Origin: Treponema sp.
GTDB taxonomy: Bacteria; Spirochaetota; Spirochaetia; Treponematales; Breznakiellaceae
DNA length: 8,836 bases
NCBI GenBank assembly: GCA_031281685.1
Contig: JAITFA010000114.1
Span: 1 to 8,836 of the forward strand
Direction of reading: 5' to 3'
In this document: one piece after another, positions 1 to 6,529 of the stretch
How the letters are laid out: the number at the start of each line of letters is the position of its first letter
Position numbering within the stretch: position 1 is the stretch's first letter
Translations under genes and position numbers: made by a program
Notes under the pieces: generated by a model
The model's database searches: none
What the model was told of the DNA's origin: nothing
What the model saw: the letters and a program-made list of their open reading frames with translations, nothing else

Positions 1-708
1 CATGTCGGAATAGCGTACCGAGGTCGACAACTCCGCGAAAACGCGCCCTTCGAGCGCCTTGCCTTGCAAGCGGGGCGTTTGGAATTCATAGCGCAATGAC
101 AGCGAGAAAGCGGGGTCAAGAAACAGGTGGTACCAGTAGAGTTCATAGGAGGCGACGCCGAGTTCCGCGCTGAAATTGTCGAGCAGTTTGCCGCCTATAA
201 ACAGTGACAGCGCCATATCGCTCTGTGCGAAGGTCTCGTACCCGGGCGGAAGCGCGGGAATAGTTATGATCTGCTCAAACCATCCGATGTGTACGTTCAG
301 ATACATACGCCAGAAGTTAATGGTCGCGTAAGCGCCCAGAAATATGTCGCTTTGAAAGGAGATGAGTTCGCCGTCCATCTCAAACCAGCCCCCGTGGTAC
401 AAAGCGCCCGCGCCTGCCCGGAATCGCGGGGCGTTAAGCGGAAAATAGATGCCGTTCAGAACAATGTCCCGCGTGTCTCCACTGAATCGAAACGCGCCCA
501 TCGCGGAAACTCGCGGAATTTCAAAGCGGTAGCGGGCCGACAGGGGGAATTGCCCTTCTTCAATGAGCGGGGCGCTATACATGGCAAAGGAAGTCGAGAC
601 CGCCTGTTTGCCAGAAAGAACGCCGTTGGTTGTCCATGTTGTTTGGGCGAAAAGAGACGATGCGACGACCGCCGCAAAAAGGACCATGCCTGTTAAAAGT
701 TTTTTCAT
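1..708 (-). CDS. Exported, probable outer-membrane beta-barrel protein (partial, 3' end off the left edge)
   Basis: Reading the minus strand from the ATG at 708 gives 236 codons with no stop before the window edge, so the C-terminus is missing. Residues 1-21 (MKKLLTGMVLFAAVVASSLFA) form a classical signal peptide: two lysines, a hydrophobic core and a small residue before the likely cut ahead of Q22. The mature part has no hydrophobic helix. It is rich in aromatic and glycine residues with alternating polar/apolar stretches (for example around SFQSDIFLGAYATINFWRMY and SLSLRYEF), as expected of beta strands in a membrane barrel. I recognise no named family; it resembles the uncharacterised outer-membrane proteins common in treponemes. 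The start at 708 is preferred over the ATG at codon 8 because only the longer form has a charged N-region. There is no good Shine-Dalgarno; the promoter lies just 9 nt upstream. The barrel assignment is inference from composition. Confidence 0.8.
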   Translation of the reverse strand, partial: MKKLLTGMVLFAAVVASSLFAQTTWTTNGVLSGKQAVSTSFAMYSAPLIEEGQFPLSARYRFEIPRVSAMGAFRFSGDTRDIVLNGIYFPLNAPRFRAGAGALYHGGWFEMDGELISFQSDIFLGAYATINFWRMYLNVHIGWFEQIITIPALPPGYETFAQSDMALSLFIGGKLLDNFSAELGVASYELYWYHLFLDPAFSLSLRYEFQTPRLQGKALEGRVFAELSTSVRYSDM

Positions 709-717
709 GGCTTCTTA

Positions 718-745
718 ATTATAGATAAAAATATGCGTTTGTCAA
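718..745 (-). promoter_or_regulatory. Near-perfect sigma-70 promoter for the outer-membrane-type gene
   Basis: On the minus strand TTGACA (745-740) is followed by a 16-bp spacer and TATAAT (723-718); both hexamers match consensus exactly. The ATG at 708 begins only 9 nt after the -10 box, so initiation at the usual 6-7 nt would leave a leader of about 2-3 nt. The transcript would then be essentially leaderless, which agrees with the lack of a clear ribosome binding site. Confidence 0.75.
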
Positions 746-961
746 ATAGTTGGTGGTGTGAAGAGCCTCTCCTTGCGCTTGCGCCCGCGTTATAGCGCCT
801 GACGCTTCCAATCGCGCAATCAGCTCTTCCATTCCCGGCGGTTGCGTCGTTTTCACTGGCGCTTCCTTGGAGGTGCCAGAGACACGGTGGCTGAAAGACG
901 AAAAGGAGGTCTGTTTTAGCACAGACGGCGAGCATTTGAACAATGAAGACGACAGGTACAT
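719..961 (-). CDS. Possible small hypothetical protein or gene remnant
   Basis: An 80-codon frame opens at an ATG at 961 and ends in TAA at 719-721, 10 nt before the start codon of the outer-membrane-type gene. The first half is serine-rich and unconvincing. The last 40 residues read more like a real protein: a proline-rich linker followed by MEELIARLEASGAITRAQA, which recalls the short SHOCT-type helical tail (a leucine-rich helix, then G-x-I-T and another helix). No Shine-Dalgarno precedes either the ATG at 961 or the internal ATG of MEELIARL. Its stop codon lies within the downstream -10 box. It may be a true small gene, the surviving end of a decayed gene, or chance. Confidence is low. 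Confidence 0.2.
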   Translation of the reverse strand: MYLSSSLFKCSPSVLKQTSFSSFSHRVSGTSKEAPVKTTQPPGMEELIARLEASGAITRAQAQGEALHTTNYLTNAYFYL

Positions 962-993
962 GTTAAATCAATGTCAAATTAAGGTTAAATCGC
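961..993 (+). promoter_or_regulatory. Triple 11-bp direct repeat, candidate operator for an OmpR/PhoB-family regulator
   Basis: Three adjoining 11-mers are in exact 11-bp phase: TGTTAAATCAA (961-971), TGTCAAATTAA (972-982) and GGTTAAATCGC (983-993). The first two agree at 9 of 11 positions, and the first and third share the 8-mer GTTAAATC. The array ends 20 bp upstream of the -35 box of the transporter promoter. Winged-helix response regulators of the OmpR/PhoB class bind tandem direct repeats with about 11-bp spacing in this position, and Pho boxes have this layout. The spacing and position are seen; the identity of the regulator is inference. Confidence 0.5.
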
Positions 994-1013
994 TGAGCGC
1001 TGAACGAACATCG

Positions 1014-1043
1014 TTGACAGAGACCCTCCCGGCTCATTATAGT
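1014..1043 (+). promoter_or_regulatory. Sigma-70 promoter of the peptide-transporter operon
   Basis: TTGACA (1014-1019) is a perfect -35 box. After an 18-bp spacer comes TATAGT (1038-1043), five of six matches to the -10 consensus. Initiation near 1050 would give a leader of about 36 nt carrying a strong ribosome site. The promoter lies inside the longer upstream extension of the frame, which rules out the ATG at 867 as the gene start. Confidence 0.75.
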
Positions 1044-1074
1044 CCCCTCAGCACTTATGCTAAATATACTTGTG

Positions 1075-1080
1075 AAGGAG
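1075..1080 (+). promoter_or_regulatory. Ribosome binding site that fixes the binding-protein start
   Basis: AAGGAG is followed by five T residues and the ATG at 1086. It is the only good Shine-Dalgarno near this gene, and the start it selects leads directly into a signal peptide. Confidence 0.85.
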
Positions 1081-1085
1081 TTTTT

Positions 1086-2651
1086 ATGGATAAGAAGAAA
1101 CAGACAGGTTTCGGCACACACGCTATGTATGTACGCATCGGACTCGTTCTCGTGTTACTTATGAGTTGCGCTATGGCTGTCTACGCGAGAGGTTCTCAGT
1201 CTGGGCAGAGCGCAAGTAGCGCAGCCTCGACAACAAGAGGCGGTGAACTGCGTATCGGCATTACTTCCGAACCAGCAACCCTCGATCCGCTCAGTTCCGC
1301 CAATACCGCTGACGGGCGAAGTATCTTGTTTAATGTGTATGAAGGGCTGGTGAAGCCCAGTACCAACGGCGGCTTCCTGCCAGCGGTCGCTGAAAGCTAC
1401 GCGGTTGAGCAGGCAGGGCTGGTGTATAACTTTAAGCTACGCGCTGGCGTGAAGTTCCACGACGGCACTACGCTCACCGCCGAGGATGTTGTATTCACGC
1501 TGAACAAGGCGGTCGAAGCCCGTTTCAGTGGTTTTACCCAAATCGCAAAGGTGGAAGCACTGAGCGACGGCAGCGCTGAGAGGGTTCTTGTCACCCTGAA
1601 TGAGCCGAATGTTGAGTTTCTGCCCTACCTGACGCTTGGCATTGTGCCGCGCAACAATCCTGACCGTGAGGCGAAGCCTCTTGGTACTGGTCCCTACTCC
1701 ATTGCCAGCTACACCACCCAGCAATCGCTGATACTGGAGAAGAATCCCTATTACTGGCAAGCCGGGATTCCGCATCTCGATAAGATAACGTACGTCTTTG
1801 CCGCTGATTCCGACGCCCTCTTGACAGCGCTTCAGGGCGGGAACATCGATGGCGCTACTGTTACTGGCGCGCTGGTTGATCAGCTTAGTCTATCGCAGTT
1901 CGATCTGGTGCAAAGCACGTCGAATGCCGTACAGATGCTGGCGCTGAATAACGCGCTTGAGCCGTTGAACGACGTGCGGGTACGGAAGGCGCTTAACTAC
2001 GCGGTTGATGTGCAGGAAATCATCGACATTGCCTTTTACGGCAGAGGAACGCCGTCCGGCAGCCCGATCATTCCCGGACTCTCACAGTATTACGAGACCA
2101 GTCTGAGTAACCCGTACCCGGTCAATATCGATACCGCAAGGTCTCTGCTCGCTGAGGCAGGGTACCCTGACGGCTTCCCTCTGGAAATAACGGTTCCGTC
2201 CAACTACACGATGCATGTTGACACCGCGCAGGTACTGGTAAACCAGCTTGCCAAAATTGGCGTCAAAGCCACGATCCGGCAGGTTGACTGGGCAACATGG
2301 CTGACGGATGTCTATCGGGGCCGGCAGTATCAGGCTACGGTGATTTCGCTTGACACCTCGTTTTTGTCGCCGCGTGGGTTTCTGGACCGCTACCGTTCCA
2401 ATGCCAGCAGTAACTTCATCAGCTTTCAGGACGCGACGTTTGACCAGATTTACGGCGAGGCCATAACTGAAGTAGATGAGGCGAAGCGAACCGCGCTGTA
2501 TAAAGAGTCGCAGCGGATCATTTCGGATAACGCCGCCAGTGTCTACATTCAGGATATTGTTGAGTTCAAGGCTTTTCGTAAGGGCTTTGCGGGTTTTGTA
2601 AGTTATCCCCTGTACGTTTTTGACGTTTCCACTATCTATCGGACACGATAG
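1086..2651 (+). CDS. ABC transporter substrate-binding protein, family 5 (oligopeptide/dipeptide type)
   Basis: A 521-residue protein, the usual length for SBP_bac_5 (OppA/DppA/NikA-like) receptors that capture peptides or similar ligands outside the inner membrane and hand them to the permease. Residues 1-35 are the export signal. C28 within LLMSC fits a relaxed spirochaetal lipobox, so a lipid anchor is likely, although cleavage after AVYA is an alternative. A serine/glycine/alanine linker (about 36-50) follows. The family signature lies at about 101-140 (VAESYAVEQ, then FKLRAGVKFHDG and TAEDVVFTLNKA). GELRIGITSEPATLDPL (about 53-69) and LGTGPYSIASY (199-209) are also typical. The frame extends upstream to an ATG at 867, but the promoter at 1014-1043 and the ribosome site at 1075-1080 select 1086. 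It is the first gene of an operon with the two permeases, 14 nt before the next start. Class is certain; the ligand is not readable from sequence. Confidence 0.93.
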   Translation: MDKKKQTGFGTHAMYVRIGLVLVLLMSCAMAVYARGSQSGQSASSAASTTRGGELRIGITSEPATLDPLSSANTADGRSILFNVYEGLVKPSTNGGFLPAVAESYAVEQAGLVYNFKLRAGVKFHDGTTLTAEDVVFTLNKAVEARFSGFTQIAKVEALSDGSAERVLVTLNEPNVEFLPYLTLGIVPRNNPDREAKPLGTGPYSIASYTTQQSLILEKNPYYWQAGIPHLDKITYVFAADSDALLTALQGGNIDGATVTGALVDQLSLSQFDLVQSTSNAVQMLALNNALEPLNDVRVRKALNYAVDVQEIIDIAFYGRGTPSGSPIIPGLSQYYETSLSNPYPVNIDTARSLLAEAGYPDGFPLEITVPSNYTMHVDTAQVLVNQLAKIGVKATIRQVDWATWLTDVYRGRQYQATVISLDTSFLSPRGFLDRYRSNASSNFISFQDATFDQIYGEAITEVDEAKRTALYKESQRIISDNAASVYIQDIVEFKAFRKGFAGFVSYPLYVFDVSTIYRTR

Positions 2652-2665
2652 CCTTTCGTTAAAAC

Positions 2666-3607
2666 ATGGACTTTATCGGCAGGCGGCTGGTAATTGCGGT
2701 ATTGACTCTGTTTCTGGTGTCTGTGCTTACCTTTGCCGCCTTTGCCGTTATCCCCGGAGACCCCGCGTCGCTGATGCTGGGTACTGAGGCGACTGATGAA
2801 CAGCTCGCGGCTCTGCGGAAAGAGCTGGGGCTTGATCGGAGCCTGCCTGAGCAGTATGTCGCTTGGCTGGGGCGTTTCCTGAGCGGCTCGCTGGGCAACT
2901 CGACGCGCTTTCGCGGCGCGAGTATCACCGGCCTTGTGTTTGAGCGTCTGCCGGTAACATTCGCGCTGGCAACTCTGTCCCTCATCGCCATTTTTCTGAT
3001 AGCAACACCAGTCGCTCTCCTGAGCGTGAAGGAACATTCGCCCATTGACCGTATAGTAAACACGCTAACGACTATCAGTATCTCAGCCCCGGGCTTTTTT
3101 CTGGGGGTGCTGTTTATCTGGGTCTTTGGTCTCATTCTGCGCTGTTTTGTCCCCGGCAACTATGTCTCTTATAAGGAAGATTTAGGCGCGTTTCTTGGCT
3201 ATCTCGTGTTTCCGGCGCTGGCTATTGCCCTGCCCAACGCGGCCATTGTGATCAAGTTCCTGCGCGGTTCGATTTTTCAGCAGCTTCGCAACGACTATGT
3301 TCGCACGGCATACAGTAAGGGAGCGACCCGGCGATTGGTGCTGTACCGCCATGTGCTGAAAAACGCCGTGATTCCGGCGCTGACGCTGATGGGTATGATC
3401 GTTGGCGACGTTTTCTCTGGCAGCATTGTCATTGAGCAGGTGTTTACGATACCCGGACTGGGGCGGCTACTCATCGCGTCCATCAGTTCCCGCGATTATC
3501 CGCTTATCCAGACCCTAGTTGTATACATCGCGTGTATCGTGGTACTGGCGAATACCCTTGTGGACATCGCCATCCAGATCATTGACCCACGGATCCGTGT
3601 CAAATGA
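2666..3607 (+). CDS. dppB: ABC transporter permease, DppB/OppB type
   Basis: A 313-residue inner-membrane permease, normal length for the family. It begins in the usual way (MDFIGRRLVIAVLTLFLVSV, first membrane helix about 8-28) and has the hallmark IPGDPA at 29-34 on the outer side. Further helices lie near 97-119, 136-158, 178-197, 238-258 and 283-303. The cytoplasmic loop that docks on the ATPase is well conserved: NDYVRTAYSKGA (209-220), then YRHVLKNAVIPALT (227-240). The end IIDPRIRVK is also typical. No Shine-Dalgarno is visible before the ATG (preceding bases CGTTAAAAC), so translation probably depends on coupling to the binding-protein gene 14 nt upstream. The last codons overlap dppC by 4 nt (ATGA). 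The symbol denotes the family; dipeptide specificity is not shown. Confidence 0.93.
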   Translation: MDFIGRRLVIAVLTLFLVSVLTFAAFAVIPGDPASLMLGTEATDEQLAALRKELGLDRSLPEQYVAWLGRFLSGSLGNSTRFRGASITGLVFERLPVTFALATLSLIAIFLIATPVALLSVKEHSPIDRIVNTLTTISISAPGFFLGVLFIWVFGLILRCFVPGNYVSYKEDLGAFLGYLVFPALAIALPNAAIVIKFLRGSIFQQLRNDYVRTAYSKGATRRLVLYRHVLKNAVIPALTLMGMIVGDVFSGSIVIEQVFTIPGLGRLLIASISSRDYPLIQTLVVYIACIVVLANTLVDIAIQIIDPRIRVK

Positions 3608-4428
3608 GACAGCAACGGTGGAACGCTGACTTCAAGTTCGGCGCGGCGCTGGCAGGCTGCATCGCGGCGCTGTCCCTCGCCAGCTTTGTTTACACGCCTT
3701 ACGACTACAACGCCATGAATGTTGCCGAGCGTTTTGCGCTACCGGGCGCGGCTCACCTCATGGGTACTGACAATTTTGGCCGGGACATATTTTCCCGCGT
3801 GATGATTGGCGGGCGCTATACCTTGCTGGTATCTCTGCTGACCGTACTGGGAAGCGCCGTTATCGGCTCTACGCTGGGCTTGTTGAGCGGCTACCTAGGC
3901 AAAGCGTGGGACGAGGCGCTGATGCGGCTGATGGACGCATTGAGCGCCTTTCCGGGCATCTTGCTGGCGCTGGTGATGGTTTCGCTGATGAACGCCTTTG
4001 GCGGCAGTAGCCAGCAGAGCCAGGGCGCACTCATCATCGCCCTGCTGATTCTGTTTATTCCCAGCTACGCCCGCATCATGCGAACCGGTATGTTGCAGTA
4101 CAAGAACGCTGATTTCGCGCTGATGGTAACGCTGATGGGCGCGTCCCACTTCCGTGTCATTTTTGTCCACATCCTGCCAAACCTCACGCCGTCCCTGCTG
4201 TCGGCGACAGTGCTGGGGCTGTCCAACGCCATACTTGCGGAAGCAACCATGAGCTACTTGGGACTGGGCATACAGCCGCCCTTGCCAAGCTGGGGGCGTA
4301 TGCTGTCGGAGTCGCAGAACTTCCTCTTTAACGCGCCGTGGTGCGCCCTTTTTCCCGGACTGATGATCATGCTCACCGTCATTGCCTTCCACGCCATTGG
4401 CGAAGGTATTCGGCAGCACTACTGCTAA
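3604..4428 (+). CDS. dppC: ABC transporter permease, DppC/OppC type
   Basis: A 274-residue partner permease. The first membrane helix is at about 11-31, followed by HLMGTDNFGRDIFSR (51-65), the diagnostic DppC motif. ATMSYLGLGIQPPLPSWGRM (214-233) is the equally typical late motif. The ATPase-docking loop (about 168-193) keeps G179 and the ending HILPN but has FALMVTLMGA where most relatives have a VEAA-type sequence. The protein stops at GEGIRQHYC, whereas the family normally goes on to a D-P-R/K ending, so a few terminal residues are missing. The start overlaps the dppB stop as ATGA. The only Shine-Dalgarno-like GGA sits inside a 12-bp palindrome (CACGGATCCGTG, 3588-3599), so coupling or a small structure may control translation. 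No dppD/dppF ATPase gene follows; the next gene converges and overlaps this stop codon. Confidence 0.92.
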   Translation: MRQQRWNADFKFGAALAGCIAALSLASFVYTPYDYNAMNVAERFALPGAAHLMGTDNFGRDIFSRVMIGGRYTLLVSLLTVLGSAVIGSTLGLLSGYLGKAWDEALMRLMDALSAFPGILLALVMVSLMNAFGGSSQQSQGALIIALLILFIPSYARIMRTGMLQYKNADFALMVTLMGASHFRVIFVHILPNLTPSLLSATVLGLSNAILAEATMSYLGLGIQPPLPSWGRMLSESQNFLFNAPWCALFPGLMIMLTVIAFHAIGEGIRQHYC

Positions 4429-6521
4429 ATCTGCCCACGGCGCACGATGAATTCCTCACGCGCCGCAAGGGGACGCTCGGCGTTTTCCCGTGTGTGGGAA
4501 AGCAGAGCGGTCTGCACTCGAAAGGGCTTCTCGTCAGTCCCGCGTTGGCTTGAGCGTGATACCCAGGTGCCGTCGCTCATAAGCTCATGGGCATGGGTGT
4601 TGTCCTCAAAGTAAGCGGAGAGTATTGCGCGAACACGCTGTTTGAGATCATCCTGCAAAATGGGAAACATCAATTCCACACGCCGCTCAAGGTTACGGGG
4701 CATCCAGTCCGCGCTGGCAAGAAACAACTCGTCCGCGCCGCCATTAGCAAAATAACAGATGCGCGAGTGTTCAAGGTAATGGTCAATGACGCTCACCACA
4801 CGGATATGCTCCGACATGCCCGCGACCCCCGGCACAAGCATACAGATGCCCCGAACACAGAGGTCAATCTTAACGCCAGACTCGGAAGCGCAATACAGCG
4901 CGTCAATGATGTCCGGGTCTGCCAGCGCGTTCATTTTCGCCATGATCCTGCCCGGATATTCCTGACTTGAGCGTTGCGCTTCCCTCTCAATAAGCTCAAT
5001 GAGCCGGCGCTTGAGCGCCGACGGCGCTATAATCAGGCAGCGTGTGGACTGAATCACCGAATAGCCAGTAATCATGTTAAACAAAAGGCCCGCGTCAAAG
5101 GCAATCTCCTCCCGCGCCGTGAAAAGGCCCATGTCCTCATACAGACGCGCCGTGCCGTCGTTGTAGTTGCCTGTGGAGAGATGGACGTAGCGTTTGACCC
5201 GCTCGTGTTCACGGCGGATGACTATGGCGACTTTGGCGTGTACCTTGAGCCTCGCCAAGCCGTAAACCACAATCACGCCAGCCTTTTCAAGACCCTTTGC
5301 CCATGAAATGTTCCGCACCTCGTCAAAACGCGCCTTGAGTTCCACAACTACCGTTACCTGCTTTCCGTTAAGCGCGGCCTTTTCAAGCGCTCGGACTATG
5401 GGCGAATCGCCGCTGGTGCGATAGAGCGTCGCCTTAATCGCTATGACCGCCGGGTCAGCGGCAGCCTCATGGAAAAAGCGCAGCACCGGATCAAACGATT
5501 CATAAGGGAAGTGTAGCAGCACGTCGGAGAGGTTTATCCGCTGCCAAAAGTCTTCACCCTCAACAAAAGCCGGGTTAGCGTATATCTTCCACGGCGCTTC
5601 CCTCATCTTGTCAAAGCCTTTTATGTCAGCAAGACGGATTCCGCCCAGGTTAAGCGGACCGGATACCTCATACAAATCATCCTCGCCAAGCTCAAAGCGC
5701 CGCGCAAGCTCATCGCGCAGGCGGGCGCTTCCCGGGGAGTAGACCATGCGTACCACCCGCGACCTGCCCCGGTGTTCCAGCGCCTCTTCCATGGCTTCGA
5801 TAAAGTCCTCGTCGCGCTGTTCATCCACCGAAACGTCCGCGTCGCGGTTAATCTTGAACAACATGCGTTCCCTCGCCTCATACCCAGGATGGCAGAGCGC
5901 CCCCCAAGTGATCACCACGTCTTCCAGTAATGCCCAGCGCGTCTTCCCCGTGGACGGGAGCCAGAGTATCCGCTCCAGAGACGCGGGAATCTGCGTAACT
6001 GAAATGAATTCAGCGTCTTCGCCTTTTTGCGCAAGTAAAAACGCCGCGTATAAGTCATAGTTTTGAATGGGAGGAAAACGCTCGTCCTCAATTCTCAGAG
6101 GCGTGAGTACCGAGTAGATGTCCCGTGTAAAAAGCGATTCAAGGTGAGCTTGTTCCGCGTCTGTGTACGAATCAGGACGCGCAAGCTCAAGCCCGCCCTG
6201 AGCCAGCGCCGGAAACACTTCGCGCTGAAGACATTCATACCCCTGACGGAAGATCGAGCGTATTTTTTCCGCGCCTCGGTGAAGCTGCTCGTTGATAGCC
6301 CGAAGTTCAGACGTGAGCGCATTGTTTTTCCACGCCGCGTTCCGCGCCGCTTTGACTCCGGCAACGCGGATCATGAAAAATTCGTCAAAGTTAGAAAAAG
6401 CTATCGAGAGGTATCTGAATCGCTCCATCGGCGGCAATTCACGCCGCAAGCCTTCCGCTAAAACCCGCTCGTTAAAATCGATCCAGGACAAATCCCGGTT
6501 AAAATACCTTGCTGTCTTCAT
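4425..6521 (-). CDS. ppk1: Polyphosphate kinase PPK1
   Basis: A 698-residue enzyme of normal PPK1 length that reversibly transfers the gamma-phosphate of ATP to growing inorganic polyphosphate. The N-domain opens with RYFNRDLSWIDFNERVL (5-21) and SNFDEFFMIRVAG (43-55). The catalytic half carries AIKATLYRTSGDSPIV (361-376), VVELKARFDE (392-401) and LKVHAK, where H428 is the phosphorylated histidine (equivalent to H435 of the E. coli enzyme). STGNYNDGTARLYED (449-463) follows. The second histidine is H585 in DHYLEHSRI (equivalent to E. coli H592); the 157-residue spacing between the two is identical in both enzymes. The C-terminus has about 20 unconserved residues ending FIVRRGQI. It starts 8 nt after the ppx stop with no visible Shine-Dalgarno, implying translational coupling. 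Its stop (TAG, 4427-4425) interlocks with that of dppC. Confidence 0.97.
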   Translation of the reverse strand: MKTARYFNRDLSWIDFNERVLAEGLRRELPPMERFRYLSIAFSNFDEFFMIRVAGVKAARNAAWKNNALTSELRAINEQLHRGAEKIRSIFRQGYECLQREVFPALAQGGLELARPDSYTDAEQAHLESLFTRDIYSVLTPLRIEDERFPPIQNYDLYAAFLLAQKGEDAEFISVTQIPASLERILWLPSTGKTRWALLEDVVITWGALCHPGYEARERMLFKINRDADVSVDEQRDEDFIEAMEEALEHRGRSRVVRMVYSPGSARLRDELARRFELGEDDLYEVSGPLNLGGIRLADIKGFDKMREAPWKIYANPAFVEGEDFWQRINLSDVLLHFPYESFDPVLRFFHEAAADPAVIAIKATLYRTSGDSPIVRALEKAALNGKQVTVVVELKARFDEVRNISWAKGLEKAGVIVVYGLARLKVHAKVAIVIRREHERVKRYVHLSTGNYNDGTARLYEDMGLFTAREEIAFDAGLLFNMITGYSVIQSTRCLIIAPSALKRRLIELIEREAQRSSQEYPGRIMAKMNALADPDIIDALYCASESGVKIDLCVRGICMLVPGVAGMSEHIRVVSVIDHYLEHSRICYFANGGADELFLASADWMPRNLERRVELMFPILQDDLKQRVRAILSAYFEDNTHAHELMSDGTWVSRSSQRGTDEKPFRVQTALLSHTRENAERPLAAREEFIVRRGQI
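4482..4503. terminator. Weak hairpin downstream of the transporter operon, possible terminator
   Basis: GTTTTCCC (4482-4489) can pair with GGGAAAGC (4496-4503) around a 6-nt loop; one pair is a wobble. It lies 54 nt past the dppC stop, inside the 3' end of ppk. Neither strand has a T-run after the stem, so it is not a canonical intrinsic terminator and may be chance. It is listed because the genes overlap and leave no intergenic room for a terminator. Confidence 0.15.
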
Positions 6522-6529
6522 AGTTTTGT

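Noticed and set aside
289..696. Plus-strand frame opposite the outer-membrane-type gene
   Set aside because: The minus-strand frame has a signal peptide, a promoter and barrel-like sequence; the plus frame is Arg/Lys-rich noise.
867..1085. Upstream extension of the binding-protein frame to an ATG at 867
   Set aside because: The promoter (1014-1043) and the operator-like repeats lie inside it, the extension is not protein-like, and the ribosome site and signal peptide support 1086.
3588..3599. Palindrome CACGGATCCGTG just before dppC as an operator
   Set aside because: It lies inside dppB coding sequence (the conserved D-P-R-I end), is short, and has no second copy. It is noted only as a possible influence on dppC initiation.
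3895..4419. Long minus-strand frame (174 codons) opposite dppC
   Set aside because: It is rich in His, Gln and Arg with no recognisable motif. It is the antisense shadow of a well-conserved permease gene.
4587..5306. Plus-strand frames opposite ppk
   Set aside because: ppk is conserved through this region with both catalytic histidines; the opposite frames show no start signals or family features.
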